NCBI GenBank assembly: GCA_040386155.1
Contig: JAZKFZ010000003.1
Span: 1 to 64,000, forward strand
Direction of reading: 5' to 3'
Origin: M0103 sp040386155
Lineage (GTDB): Bacteria; Bacteroidota; Bacteroidia; Flavobacteriales_D; Crocinitomicaceae
DNA length: 64,000 nt
This document shows, piece by piece, positions 7,819-17,088 of the stretch. The notes under the pieces were generated by a model. It did not search any database. It saw only the letters and a program-made list of their open reading frames with translations, and had not been told where the DNA came from. Numbering within the stretch: position 1 is the first letter of the stretch; each line of letters opens with the position of its first letter. Both the position numbers and the translations under genes were made by a program.

Positions 7819-9219
7819 TTCTTTTGCAATTTCATACATATAGGCTTTTGCTTCTTCTTCATCATTGGCAATTGCTCCTTCCAAAATAGCATCTTTTATT
7901 TTTGCCTTAATGATGCCAATCGCACTTGGGGATACATTTGTTAAATCAAAGGTCTCCATGATCAGCGTCCCGGATACAGGAGGTTGAAAATTGCGGATTC
8001 TATCTTTTTCCTCTACATTTCGCAATTTTTCTGTCACAAGTTCAAAGTTCTTCTTGTATTTTTTTACTTTGAATTCATTTTTAGAGGTAATATCAGCATT
8101 GCACAAGGTCATCAACGCATCAATATCATCTTCTGCTTCACTCAATAATCGACGAATGGCAGAATCTGAAACATTGCCTTTTACCAAAGAAATTGGACGT
8201 AAATGAAGGCGAACGAGCTTCTGAACAAATTTCATCTTGTTGTCGAGTGGTAACCGTAGTCGCTTAAAAATGCGAGGCACCCATTTTGCACCAAGATCTT
8301 CATGACCATGAAAGGTCCAACCAACTACTGGGTCGAATCTTTTAGTGGGTGGCTTTGCGATATCGTGCATGATTGCAGCCCAACGCAACCAAAGGTCATC
8401 ACTGTTAACTGCTACATTGTCGAGTACTTCCAAGGTGTGGTAAAAATTGTCCTTGTGTGATTTTCCATCGATGGTTTCAGTTCCATGCAAAGCCACCATT
8501 TCAGGGAAAAACTGGTGCAATAACTTCGTCGACGAAAGCAAATGAAACCCGCGAGATGGAACTGGACTAAGAATAATTTTATTCACTTCATCCATAATTC
8601 GTTCAGTAGAAATGATTTCTAGTCGTGACGCATTTTTATAAATTGATTCCAAACTTTTGCCTTCAATTTTAAAATTTAATTGCGAAGCAAAGCGGATGGC
8701 ACGCATCATTCGAAGTGGATCGTCGGAAAAAGTAGTATCAGGATCAAGAGGAGTGCGGATGATACCTTTTTCAAGATCAGCAATACCGCCAAATGGGTCT
8801 ACTATTTCACCAAAATGATCTGCATGTAGGTTTAGTGCAAGAGCATTAATTGTAAAATCGCGCCGTTTTTGGTCGTCATCAAGTGTTCCATTTTCAACGA
8901 TAGGATTTCTAGAATCACGATTATACGATTCTTTACGTGCACCAACAAACTCAACATCTAAATCTTTGTATCGAAAGTGAGCAGTACCAAAGGTTTTAAA
9001 TTTGGATACCTTTTTGACGCGTAATTTTGCAGCGCACAATTCTGCTAATTCAAGGCCATTACCTACAACAACGATATCAATGTCTTTGGATGGTCTATCT
9101 AAAATTAAATCACGCACAAATCCACCAATAACAAAGGCTTGCAAATTGTTTTCGGTTACGATTTGTGAGGCGACTTTGAATACAGGATGTGTAAGCGCAT
9201 GCGCAAAATTGTGATTCAT
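7795..9219 (-). CDS. cca: CCA tRNA nucleotidyltransferase with HD domain
   Basis: A 474-residue enzyme of the class II nucleotidyltransferase family, expected to add or repair the 3' CCA end of tRNAs; poly(A) polymerase is the alternative within the family. The catalytic head shows IGGFVRDLILDRPSKDIDIV at about residues 31-50, with the metal-binding DxD at 46-48. It is followed by the RRDFTINALA and RMMRAIRFASQL motifs. An HD phosphohydrolase domain (IMHDIAKPPTKRF) lies in the C-terminal half. Length and order fit the Bacteroidota form. The start is supported by a TAAATTCG box at 9224-9231 that ends 4 nt before the ATG. The 3' end overlaps the convergent gene by 24 bp. Confidence 0.93.
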   Translation of the reverse strand: MNHNFAHALTHPVFKVASQIVTENNLQAFVIGGFVRDLILDRPSKDIDIVVVGNGLELAELCAAKLRVKKVSKFKTFGTAHFRYKDLDVEFVGARKESYNRDSRNPIVENGTLDDDQKRRDFTINALALNLHADHFGEIVDPFGGIADLEKGIIRTPLDPDTTFSDDPLRMMRAIRFASQLNFKIEGKSLESIYKNASRLEIISTERIMDEVNKIILSPVPSRGFHLLSSTKLLHQFFPEMVALHGTETIDGKSHKDNFYHTLEVLDNVAVNSDDLWLRWAAIMHDIAKPPTKRFDPVVGWTFHGHEDLGAKWVPRIFKRLRLPLDNKMKFVQKLVRLHLRPISLVKGNVSDSAIRRLLSEAEDDIDALMTLCNADITSKNEFKVKKYKKNFELVTEKLRNVEEKDRIRNFQPPVSGTLIMETFDLTNVSPSAIGIIKAKIKDAILEGAIANDEEEAKAYMYEIAKELGLPLIR

Positions 9220-9223
9220 ACCG

Positions 9224-9231
9224 CGAATTTA
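9224..9231 (-). promoter_or_regulatory. Candidate -7 box of cca, leaderless spacing
   Basis: TAAATTCG on the minus strand (one mismatch to TAnnTTTG) is separated from the cca ATG by only CGGT, so transcription would begin at or next to the start codon. Confidence 0.45.
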
Positions 9232-9335
9232 GCTATTTTGAATTAATTGTGTCTTGATTGAGCTGCACCATCATCTTCACAACTTAAAATTTACTTTTCA
9301 TCAGCTAATGATTTCGGTATTTATTGTTAGTGTCG

Positions 9336-9343
9336 TACTTTTG
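9336..9343 (+). promoter_or_regulatory. -7 box of the U32 gene, leaderless spacing
   Basis: TACTTTTG matches TAnnTTTG exactly, and only CGGT separates it from the ATG at 9348. A TTTC at 9312-9315, 20 nt upstream, is a possible weak -33 element. This box also fixes the start codon choice. Confidence 0.6.
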
Positions 9344-9347
9344 CGGT

Positions 9348-11228
9348 ATGAAAACGAAAGTGGAGATATTAGCACCTGCCAAGAACCTGTTTCAAGGAAT
9401 GGCTGCCATCAATGCAGGAGCAGATGCGGTGTACATTGGGGCGCATCTTTTTGGTGCACGTAGCAATGCTACAAATTCTTTGTCAGACATTGCCGAATTG
9501 GTGGAGTATGCACATTTATTCAAAGCAAAAGTTTTCGTAGTTGTAAATACCATTCTATACGATAATGAAATCAAGGAGTGTGAAAAATTAATTCATGAGC
9601 TGTACCATATTGGTGTTGATGCATTGATTGTGCAAGATATGGCAGTGATGGAAATGAATCTTCCACCGATTGTTATTCATGCAAGCACCCAAGCAAATAA
9701 TAGAACGCCTGAGCATGTGAAGTTTTTAGCTGATGCAGGAATGAAAAGAGCGGTTCTTGCGCGCGAATTGAATCTTGCTCAAATTAAAGCCATTCATGAA
9801 GCAACACCTGTTGAGCTAGAGTTTTTTGTTTCAGGTGCACTGTGCGTTTCATTTAGCGGAAATTGTTACATGAGTGTTGCGAACGGCGAACGAAGCGCTA
9901 ATCGTGGTTCTTGTGCCCAAAATTGTCGCTTGCCCTATAATTTAATTGATGGAAATGGTGACACCTTGTTGACAGAATCGCACTTGCTTTCAATCAAAGA
10001 TTTAGATTTAAGTAATCAATTGCCAAATTTAATTGAAGCTGGAATTACCTCTTTTAAGATTGAAGGTCGACTGAAAGATTTGGTGTATGTGAAGAATAAC
10101 GTTTCGCACCTTCGTCAGAAATTAGATGAATATCTTGCCTCAAGTGACCAGTACGAAAAAGCATCATCGGGACGTATTTTTTACAAGTTTGATTCACAAA
10201 TGGACAAAAGTTTCAATCGCGGCTACACCGATTACTTTGTAAATACGCGAAAAGAAAGGATTGGATCGTGGGAAACACCAAAATCTCAAGGTGAGTATAT
10301 TGGTAAATTGCTAGAAATTAGGTCGAATGGGTATGTAATCGAAAATGTTGAATTGTTAGCCAATGGCGATGGTTTGTACTTTGTAAATGAAGATGATAAA
10401 GCAGATGGAGATCGTATCAATTTGATTGTTAATGGCTTGGTGATTCCAAATAATTTTAGAAACCTTCCAATTGGAACAGAAATATATCGAAATTACGATG
10501 CTGCTTTTACTAAATTAGTGGAGCGAGATGACGCCGCGATTCGTAAAATTGGCGTGAAGCTTACGCTTTCTGAACTTGAAGATGGTTTTGAATTACTTGC
10601 TGTCGATGAAGACGGACACCGTGCTTCAGTAGCAGCGGAAATACCAAAAGAGGCCACCAAAACGGGCGAGTCGATGGAAGAGAACCTTCATAAAAACTTA
10701 GCGAAGTCAGGCAATACCCCTTTTATTATAGATGAAATTGAGATTGTTTTTTCAGCGGCGTGGTTTTTACCTATTTCAAAGGTGAACGAATTGAGACGTG
10801 AAGTGTTAGAAAAATTAATGCTCACTCGTGTTAAGGAATACGTTCGAGCAGAGGCTCAAATCATGTTGACAGATCACCCATATCCTTCTGAAAGTTTAGA
10901 TTTCACTTTCAATGTTTCCAACAATTTAGCTCGACAATTTTACCAGCGTCATGGCGTTAAGGAAATTGAAAAAGCCTTTGAATTGCAATGGGATCCGGGT
11001 AAATCTAGAGTAATGACCACCAAATATTGCGTAAAGTATGAGTTAGGAAAATGTCCTATACATCAACGTGAAACAATGGGCGAAAAAGTGAAAGAACCTT
11101 TGGTGTTAAAGCAAGGGGAACTAGAGTATAAGTTGAAATTCAATTGTAAGCCTTGTGAAATGGAAATTTGGGAAAAAGATGCCGAATTTGAAATTGAAGA
11201 AGAAGGCATTTGGAATGAAATGTATTAA
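9348..11228 (+). CDS. Peptidase U32 family protein (RNA hydroxylation type)
   Basis: A 626-residue cytosolic protein of the U32 'collagenase' family. Known members (RlhA, TrhP/YegQ) act in hydroxylation of rRNA or tRNA using prephenate-derived chemistry rather than as proteases; the exact substrate here is undetermined. Features are the N-terminal TIM-barrel start (VEILAPAKNLFQGMAAINAGADAV begins at residue 4), the family signature region around ELEFFVSGALCVSFSGNCYMS, and a cysteine set NRGSCAQNCRLPY. Near the C terminus CVKYELGKCPIHQ and FNCKPCEMEIW add four more cysteines, suggesting a second metal or Fe-S site. The ATG at 9348 is chosen over an upstream TTG because of the -7 box 4 nt before it. 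Confidence 0.88.
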   Translation: MKTKVEILAPAKNLFQGMAAINAGADAVYIGAHLFGARSNATNSLSDIAELVEYAHLFKAKVFVVVNTILYDNEIKECEKLIHELYHIGVDALIVQDMAVMEMNLPPIVIHASTQANNRTPEHVKFLADAGMKRAVLARELNLAQIKAIHEATPVELEFFVSGALCVSFSGNCYMSVANGERSANRGSCAQNCRLPYNLIDGNGDTLLTESHLLSIKDLDLSNQLPNLIEAGITSFKIEGRLKDLVYVKNNVSHLRQKLDEYLASSDQYEKASSGRIFYKFDSQMDKSFNRGYTDYFVNTRKERIGSWETPKSQGEYIGKLLEIRSNGYVIENVELLANGDGLYFVNEDDKADGDRINLIVNGLVIPNNFRNLPIGTEIYRNYDAAFTKLVERDDAAIRKIGVKLTLSELEDGFELLAVDEDGHRASVAAEIPKEATKTGESMEENLHKNLAKSGNTPFIIDEIEIVFSAAWFLPISKVNELRREVLEKLMLTRVKEYVRAEAQIMLTDHPYPSESLDFTFNVSNNLARQFYQRHGVKEIEKAFELQWDPGKSRVMTTKYCVKYELGKCPIHQRETMGEKVKEPLVLKQGELEYKLKFNCKPCEMEIWEKDAEFEIEEEGIWNEMY

Positions 11229-11357
11229 CGGGAAATTGATTTTCTAGTAAGACAAATGACGATTAGTAGTCAAATCACTTGATTTTTATATTTAAATGAT
11301 AGACAACTAAAGAAAATTGTTGTCGTTGATACGTTATTAAATTTAGAAGTTCAATCC

Positions 11358-12590
11358 ATGAAAAGAAGTTTTCTGCCCATTATTTTGTTGTTTATTTCAA
11401 GCCATTTCTATTTCGCACAAGATAGTATTTCGGTGCTTTGGATAGGAAACAGCTACACGTATGTGAACGATTTGCCCTCAATGACGAGTCAACTAGCAAC
11501 TTCGCTAGGCGACAAGATTACATTCGATTCCAAAACAAATGGAGGATATACCTTTGCCAATCAATGGGGAGATGCGCTTACCTTCACAAAGATCAAAAGC
11601 AAACCTTGGGATTTTGTGGTACTTCAAGCCCAAAGTCAGGAACCTTCATTTCCAACTTCCCAAGTTAATTCAAGTACGCTGCCCAACGCCATTAAAATTG
11701 CTGACAGTATTTATACCAATCGTTATTGTTCACAAGTGATGTATTTTATGACTTGGGGTCGAGAAAATGGCGATGCGCAATGGGATTCTATCAATACATT
11801 TAACAAAATGAACGGAAGATTGAGAAAAGCATACCTTCGATTTATGGATTCGACAGAGGCTTCTATGAGTGCAGTAGGTTCTGCTTGGCGTTATGTTCGA
11901 GAAAATCATCCTTCAATTAATCTTTATCAAGCAGATGGTTCTCATCCAAGTGTGGAGGGAAGTTATTTAGCAGCAAATGTCTTTTATACTTCTCTATTTC
12001 GCAAGTCGCCAGTTGGAGCAAGTTATTTAGGAGGATTGGATGTAACTACAGCAGGAATTTTGCAGAATGCTGCTGCTTTCACTGTATTGGATAGCCTCGC
12101 TTTTTTTGCACTTCGTTCCAATGAAGAAACAGCGATTGCCAAATTTAATTTGATCCAAAATAGCAATGATTTTCAGTTTGTAAATGAAAGCTGGAGAGGC
12201 ACAAGTTATGAATGGAATTTTGGAGATGGTACTTTTTCTACTGATGAAAATCCAATACATACTTATTCAGCAGTTGGTAATTTTCAAGTTCAATTGATTG
12301 CAAATAATGACTGTGGTTCTGATACAATTGTGCAGCAAGTGCAAGTTACTACTGCAGGGCTTTCACTAGAAAATGATGATTTCAAAATTCACACCTTAGA
12401 GGAAGGGCTATTTAAAATAATAGGTATTTCAGAGATAGAAAATATAGCATTGTATAGTGGGGATGGGAGAATATTGAAGAATGAACTATTTAACTATGAA
12501 AGCAATGAGCTAGTTCTAAATTTACAAGGAGAATCTAAGGGACTTTATTTCTTAATTATTGATGGAGTTAATTTGAAAATAAGTAATTGA
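11358..12590 (+). CDS. Secreted SGNH/DUF4886-like hydrolase with PKD domain
   Basis: A 410-residue exported protein with three parts. A signal peptide (about residues 1-20, ending FYFAQ) is followed by an SGNH-type esterase domain: the oxyanion and nucleophile block is LWIGNSYTYVNDLP near residue 27, and the catalytic Asp-His pair is ADGSHPSVEG. A PKD domain follows (SYEWNFGDGTFSTDENPIHTYS, about residues 280-300). The last ~75 residues resemble a degenerate T9SS sorting domain (ALYSGDGRIL, SKGLYFLIIDG) but lack the usual PNP-type start, so the export route is uncertain. The substrate is probably an acylated or sulfated polysaccharide, by analogy only. It has no operon partner. Confidence 0.78.
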   Translation: MKRSFLPIILLFISSHFYFAQDSISVLWIGNSYTYVNDLPSMTSQLATSLGDKITFDSKTNGGYTFANQWGDALTFTKIKSKPWDFVVLQAQSQEPSFPTSQVNSSTLPNAIKIADSIYTNRYCSQVMYFMTWGRENGDAQWDSINTFNKMNGRLRKAYLRFMDSTEASMSAVGSAWRYVRENHPSINLYQADGSHPSVEGSYLAANVFYTSLFRKSPVGASYLGGLDVTTAGILQNAAAFTVLDSLAFFALRSNEETAIAKFNLIQNSNDFQFVNESWRGTSYEWNFGDGTFSTDENPIHTYSAVGNFQVQLIANNDCGSDTIVQQVQVTTAGLSLENDDFKIHTLEEGLFKIIGISEIENIALYSGDGRILKNELFNYESNELVLNLQGESKGLYFLIIDGVNLKISN

Positions 12591-12604
12591 TTATTCAATT
12601 TTAA
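12585..12604. terminator. Weak hairpin between convergent genes
   Basis: AATTGA and TCAATT form a 6-bp stem around TTAT, overlapping the stop codon of the plus-strand gene and followed by TTTT. It is A/T only and weak, and is offered as the only visible termination signal between 12590 and 12601. Confidence 0.3.
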
Positions 12605-13155
12605 CCTCGAATCAACTTTACGCTTCCATCCAAATCAATTTTGATAATTTGAGATGGGCTTGTCATTTCTTCGTTGGTTCGTTCTTCTAAAATAGCAGTT
12701 ACGTTTTGCTTAATAGCTGGGTTTATTTCTTTGAAATTTATTGGCGCATCCTCCCCGGAAAGATTTGCGGAGGTGCTAACAATTGGTTTTCTTAACGCAC
12801 GAATCATTTTTAAGCAGTTAGGATCTTTTGTTATTCGAATCCCAACACTTCCATCTGCTGCAATTACACTTGGTGCAAAACCTTTCGCAGAAGGATAAAT
12901 AATTGTCATTGGTTTTTCCGCAAAATCAACTAAATCGTAACAAACAGGGTGAAATTCAAGGATGTATTTTTCCAACATTGGAAATCCATCTACTAAGACT
13001 ATGAACGATTTTTCGGTCGGTCGATTTTTGATTTCTAATAGTTGTTGACAAGCTTCTTCATTTGTTGCGTCGCAGCCTAAGCCCCAAATGGTATCTGTTG
13101 GATACAATATTGTTCCACCATTTTTCAATACTTCTATTGTTTGGTCAATGTTCAT
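12601..13155 (-). CDS. tsaC: L-threonylcarbamoyladenylate synthase (YrdC/Sua5 family)
   Basis: Makes threonylcarbamoyl-AMP from threonine, bicarbonate and ATP, the first step of t6A37 modification of ANN-decoding tRNAs. The 184 residues match the short TsaC form, with the YrdC domain only and no Sua5 C-terminal domain. Visible motifs are TILYPTDTIWGLGCDAT at about residues 15-31, the KNRPTEKSF substrate region, and the ending SANLSGEDAP. It overlaps trmD by 4 bp, and both products act on tRNA near the anticodon, so the pair is a sensible co-transcribed unit driven by the trmD promoter. Confidence 0.93.
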   Translation of the reverse strand: MNIDQTIEVLKNGGTILYPTDTIWGLGCDATNEEACQQLLEIKNRPTEKSFIVLVDGFPMLEKYILEFHPVCYDLVDFAEKPMTIIYPSAKGFAPSVIAADGSVGIRITKDPNCLKMIRALRKPIVSTSANLSGEDAPINFKEINPAIKQNVTAILEERTNEEMTSPSQIIKIDLDGSVKLIRG

Positions 13156-13829
13156 TTGTCTAATAAATCAGGTCTGCGCAATTTTGTTCTTTCGTATGCT
13201 TTTTGTTCGCGCCAAGCATCGATCAACTTTGGATTTCCAGAAAGTAAAACCTCAGGTACTTTCCAGCCATTAAATTCTTCTGGTCGAGTGTACACTGGTG
13301 GCGACAATAAATCATCTTGAAAGCTATCGGTAAGTGCTGAGGTTTCGTCGTTCAAAACCCCTGGAATTAATCGAACTACTGCATCTACAATTACCGCTGC
13401 CGCCAATTCACCGCCCGACAAAACATACGAACCTATTGAAATCTCTTTTGTAATGTAGTGCTCACGAACCCGTTCATCTACACCTTTGTAATGACCACAA
13501 AGTATCAGAATATTTCCTTTCAACGCCAGTTGATTGCATATCGATTGATCGAGCATTTCCCCGTCAGGTGTTACAAATATAATTTCATCGTACGATCTTT
13601 CTGCCTTCAATTTTTCGATAAGTGCTGCAATGGGTTCAATCGACATGACCATTCCCGCACCCCCACCATATTGATAGTCGTCCACGTTTTTGTGTTTATC
13701 GGTAGAATAATCACGGATGTTATGTACTACAATTTCGGCCACCCCTTTTTCTTGCGCTCGTTTCATTATCGAGTGAGAAAAAGGACTTTCCAATAAATTG
13801 GGAACAACTGTGAGGATATCAATTCGCAT
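13152..13829 (-). CDS. trmD: tRNA (guanine37-N1)-methyltransferase
   Basis: Methylates G37 of tRNAs with SAM, preventing frameshifting. The 225-residue length is that of the catalytic SPOUT enzyme. The deep trefoil-knot region is visible as LILCGHYKGVDERVREHY and EISIGSYVLSGGELAA. Upstream are the substrate loop VDDYQYGGGAGMVM and the N-terminal SPFSHSIMKRAQEKG. The first gene of the trmD-tsaC pair, it has an exact TACCTTTG box 4 nt upstream of its ATG, predicting a leaderless transcript. In many bacteria trmD sits with rpsP and rplS; here it does not. Confidence 0.97.
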   Translation of the reverse strand: MRIDILTVVPNLLESPFSHSIMKRAQEKGVAEIVVHNIRDYSTDKHKNVDDYQYGGGAGMVMSIEPIAALIEKLKAERSYDEIIFVTPDGEMLDQSICNQLALKGNILILCGHYKGVDERVREHYITKEISIGSYVLSGGELAAAVIVDAVVRLIPGVLNDETSALTDSFQDDLLSPPVYTRPEEFNGWKVPEVLLSGNPKLIDAWREQKAYERTKLRRPDLLDK

Positions 13830-13833
13830 AGAG

Positions 13834-13841
13834 CAAAGGTA
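13834..13841 (-). promoter_or_regulatory. -7 box of trmD-tsaC, leaderless spacing
   Basis: TACCTTTG on the minus strand is an exact TAnnTTTG match, followed by CTCT and then the trmD ATG. Confidence 0.65.
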
Positions 13842-13870
13842 CGCAAATGTGATTGAAATGAAAAGGAGCG

Positions 13871-14032
13871 TCGCAAAGAACCTGTTTTACTGTGCTGAAA
13901 TACTTATGTTTTTTATTGTGAGATTAGTTTAGAAAATTCCACAATTCCACAATTCCACAATTTCAAAATTCCACAATTCTAAATATTTGGTATCGTCAAC
14001 ACCAGTAAAACACTAACTTCTTTGTTTTGCGA
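13871..14032. repeat. Imperfect inverted repeat around an 8-bp microsatellite
   Basis: The 246-bp gap between trmD and the acyltransferase gene holds an AATTCCAC tandem array at 13935-13980 (about 5.75 units, one degenerate). On its two sides are imperfect inverted arms: TCGCAAAGAA and GTTTTACTG at 13871-13892, and CAGTAAAAC and TTCTTTGTTTTGCGA at about 14003-14032. The arms pair with one 5-nt insertion. No coding frame is seen. Confidence 0.55.
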
Positions 14033-14075
14033 AAGTTGAAATTGGTATTATTTCAAACCTGCATGCAAAGCTGAT

Positions 14076-15188
14076 TTATCCCTTGAATTGATGTCGCAAA
14101 CTCAAAAATGGTTTTTCAAAAAAGCGCATGCTGATATAAGAGCTTACAAAAGTTGACAATACAAGTGTAAATCCATATAAAATGAAATTGAGAATAGTTG
14201 GAGGATAGGATTCAAAAACATGATTTAAATAGTAAATGAAAATACAATGAAACATGTAAATGCCATAGGTGTATTTTCCTAAATTGAAAAAGTAGGGTAG
14301 TCGGTCTGCTTTCCAAAATGAATGCTTCGAATACACTTGCTCAAGAATAACAAAGGCAAAAAATAGATCAATCGCTATTTGTTGTAGACATGTCATCGCT
14401 CCTTTGAAAATAAATGACGAAGCAAAAATCAGTGTTAAGCCGCATAGGTACATCACAACAATCCACACACGCTTTAATTGTTGAAAAAACTGTTCCAAAG
14501 GAAGATTTCTAATTCCCCAAGCCAAAATTCCACCAACTGCCAGTCCGCTGATATTGCTTAAGGTGTGATAATATAGTATTCTAGGGTCGTTTAAATACAA
14601 GAATCTAAAAACTATTGAACTAGCAATAATGATGAGAAAATAGATGGGAAAATACTTTCCACGACGGAAAAAAGGAAGGAGAAATAGCAACAAAATCAAC
14701 GCAAAGTAAAATTGCTCTTCGATACTCACCGACCACGTGACTGTTAAAAAATTCAATGGGTCATTAACACCATACCAAATTTCATCCAAGTTTGAAAGAA
14801 AAAGCGAGTAATTAAGGAGCGAATGTTTTGTTTCGATTCCCAGTGGAAGTAGGGGGAATAGGAGAAAGCCAAACAATACAATCAAGAAATAAAGTGGCCA
14901 AATACGTAAAATTCGTCGGAGCAGAAAATGAAATGGTTGAATCGCACCTCGTTTTTTTACTTCATCTAGTAAAATCCCAACCAACAAAAAACCGCTGAGC
15001 ACAAAGAATAAATTGACACCATAATGTCCTTTCGAAGCAATTTTATAAAGGATTTTGTACCACGTTTGGTCTTGAAAATCAATAAAGACCTCACGACTTA
15101 AACTAAAAAAATGAAAAATCAATACTGAAATCGCACCTATAAATCGAAGTCCGTTTAGATTCGGAATAATGGACCCTTTTTCTTTCAA
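14076..15188 (-). CDS. Acyltransferase 3 family (OafA/YrhL) membrane protein
   Basis: A 370-residue polytopic inner-membrane protein with about ten hydrophobic segments, typical of acyltransferase family 3, which O-acetylates or O-acylates surface polysaccharides, LPS or peptidoglycan. Motifs seen are NGLRFIGAISVLIFHFF at about residues 11-27, with the conserved His, GVNLFFVLSGFLL near residue 57, and the RRILRIWPLYFL segment. The substrate cannot be told from sequence. It overlaps the upstream symporter gene by 4 bp, which suggests co-transcription, though the functional link between the two is not obvious. Confidence 0.9.
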   Translation of the reverse strand: MKEKGSIIPNLNGLRFIGAISVLIFHFFSLSREVFIDFQDQTWYKILYKIASKGHYGVNLFFVLSGFLLVGILLDEVKKRGAIQPFHFLLRRILRIWPLYFLIVLFGFLLFPLLPLGIETKHSLLNYSLFLSNLDEIWYGVNDPLNFLTVTWSVSIEEQFYFALILLLFLLPFFRRGKYFPIYFLIIIASSIVFRFLYLNDPRILYYHTLSNISGLAVGGILAWGIRNLPLEQFFQQLKRVWIVVMYLCGLTLIFASSFIFKGAMTCLQQIAIDLFFAFVILEQVYSKHSFWKADRLPYFFNLGKYTYGIYMFHCIFIYYLNHVFESYPPTILNFILYGFTLVLSTFVSSYISMRFFEKPFLSLRHQFKG

Positions 15189-16570
15189 AATTCTGTTGTA
15201 GTGGTCGCTAATTCACCCTCACTTCTAGCAATAACGGCAGATGCAAGACAGTTTCCAATTACATTTACAGAGGTTCTTCCCATGTCCATCAACGCATCCA
15301 CTGCCAATATAACACTTGCCTTTTCTGGGTCGAGTCCAAGAGAAGCAACGGTTCCCGCCAAAATTACAAAAGAAGCACCACGCACGCCAGCAACACCTTT
15401 ACTCGTTAACATTAGCACCAAGCAAATTGAGATTTGTTCACCAATGGATAGGTTGATGCCACACATTTGTGCCACAAAGACAGTAGCGAGTGATAGGTAT
15501 AAGGTCGTGCCATCGAGATTAAAACTATAGCCTGTTGGGATGACAAAGGCCACAATTTTCTTCGGAACACCAAATTTCTCCATATTTTCCAAGGCTTTTG
15601 GAAGCGCAGCCTCACTACTGGCCGTAGCAAATGCCACTGAAACAGGTTCTGTAATAGCTTGAATAAAGCGTCGAACATTGATTTTAGCAATAAGGGCAAT
15701 GGGAAGAAATACAACTAAAATAAAGACAAGCAATGCTACATAAAGTGTTCCCACAAGTTTCATTAAACTAAAGAGGACGTCAACTCCCGATTTTGCCACT
15801 GTACTCGAAAGCGCACCAAAAACGGCAAGTGGAGCCACATACATTACAATGTCGGTGAACTTAAACATCACTTCGGCGAGACCATCAAAGAAATTGAGCA
15901 TCGTTTGTTTTGCTTCACTTTTCTTCACTAAACTTAAACCAATCGCAAAAATTACAGAGAACATAACAACTTGAAGCACCTGGTTTTCAGCAATCGACTT
16001 GGCAATATTTTCAGGAAACATCTCTACAAAATGATCTTTATGTTCTGCTTTTTGAGCAAGTAATTCAATCGATTTTTCTTTATCTTGGGTTCTTGCTTCT
16101 ACTGTAACCCCAACTCCTGCTTGCGATACATTGATAGCTAAAAGTCCAATAAATAATGCAATGGTTGTTACAATTTCGAAATACAAAATACTCTTCAATC
16201 CAATTCGACCAACTTGTTTTAAATTACTATGGCCCGCAATTCCAATCACGAGCGTAGCAAAAATCAATGGAGCAACAAGCGATTTAATCAAACGAAGAAA
16301 GATTTTGCCGAAACGTTCCATTTCTAATGCGAAGTCGGGGAAATTCACGCCAACCTCAACCCCCAAAATCATAGCAGCAAAGATCCACAAGGACAATTTT
16401 TTACGCTTGAAAGCAATCAAAAGTAGGTATGCAACCAATGCCAAACGGATAGCGATAAAGGGAGCATTGTTCATTTGCGGAACAAAACTTTCAATTAAAT
16501 AGATGAAGCCTATTTGAAAGAAGGCCACTGTGAACCAGAATAAACTGAAAATATTTTTGTATGCTTTCAT
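15185..16570 (-). CDS. Dicarboxylate/amino acid:cation symporter (DAACS)
   Basis: A 461-residue sodium or proton symporter of the GltP/DctA/glutamate transporter family in the inner membrane. Two N-terminal helices precede the family core (VEVGVNFPDFALEMERFGKIFLRLIKSLVAPLIFATLV). Hairpin HP1 is ASSEAALPKALENM, the TM7 region is GYSFNLDGTTLYL, HP2 is TSKGVAGVRGASFVILA, and TM8 is the DALMDMGRTSVNVIGNCLAS segment. The Arg in DMGRTSVNV sits where acidic substrates are bound, so glutamate, aspartate or C4-dicarboxylates are likely. It is somewhat longer than typical at the N terminus. Confidence 0.92.
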   Translation of the reverse strand: MKAYKNIFSLFWFTVAFFQIGFIYLIESFVPQMNNAPFIAIRLALVAYLLLIAFKRKKLSLWIFAAMILGVEVGVNFPDFALEMERFGKIFLRLIKSLVAPLIFATLVIGIAGHSNLKQVGRIGLKSILYFEIVTTIALFIGLLAINVSQAGVGVTVEARTQDKEKSIELLAQKAEHKDHFVEMFPENIAKSIAENQVLQVVMFSVIFAIGLSLVKKSEAKQTMLNFFDGLAEVMFKFTDIVMYVAPLAVFGALSSTVAKSGVDVLFSLMKLVGTLYVALLVFILVVFLPIALIAKINVRRFIQAITEPVSVAFATASSEAALPKALENMEKFGVPKKIVAFVIPTGYSFNLDGTTLYLSLATVFVAQMCGINLSIGEQISICLVLMLTSKGVAGVRGASFVILAGTVASLGLDPEKASVILAVDALMDMGRTSVNVIGNCLASAVIARSEGELATTTTEF

Positions 16571-17088
16571 GGGGTGAAGATAAGAATTTTAGAATTTCCT
16601 CAACTTATCCACGTGTTAAAAAAGATCTCCTCTTGGAAGGGGATCATTTACTTAAGACATGTGAGTTTTAAATCTTTGCGTTCTCTGCTTCTCTGCGGTT
16701 TATCAATCAAGCCTTATTTTAACCGCAAAGAGTGAGAGAACGCAGAGGTTTGAATATCAATTCTATCGAAAAGTCTCAATAAATTTCTCATTATGTAGGA
16801 ATACCTGATTAAATTTCATAACTCTCCTCTACGAACTGCATAAATTGTCACGAAAATTAGTCGCAAGAAATTATTGCTTATTCTCGAAATTTTTGCAAAT
16901 GGTAAATAAGAGGTAACGTGTCGAATATCCTCAAACTTTCAAAAAAAATGAAAATATACTCGAAAATTGCTTGATTTAAAAAATATGTTTAATATTGCAT
17001 CGTCGTTTAGGAAAGACTATTCTGTTTTTCTTCTCTTCCAAACAAAATTTAGTATCAAAATTCACATCTTGAATTATTTAATTTCTTT
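16571..17088. other. 518-bp non-coding region upstream of rho
   Basis: No convincing gene is seen. The region holds the divergent upstream sequences of the symporter (minus) and rho (plus), a short hairpin at 16624-16645 and the long imperfect inverted repeat at 16675-16746. The last 340 bp are very A/T-rich and may be a long rho leader, but I find no clear TAnnTTTG box near the rho start. Confidence 0.6.
16675..16746. repeat. Long imperfect inverted repeat (TTTGCG...GCGGTT type)
   Basis: Two 26-nt arms, 16675-16700 (TTTGCGTTCTCTGCTTC...) and 16721-16746 (AACCGCAAAGAGTGAG...), are reverse complements with about four mismatches around a 20-nt loop. The unit resembles a dispersed repeat with TTTGCG and TCTGCGGTT that I recall from other AT-rich genomes. 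It lies between two divergent genes and is not obviously a terminator. Confidence 0.65.

Noticed and set aside
16608..16620. TTATCCACG resembling a DnaA box, hinting at an origin
   Set aside because: Only one such 9-mer was noticed, with no cluster and no dnaA or dnaN gene in view.
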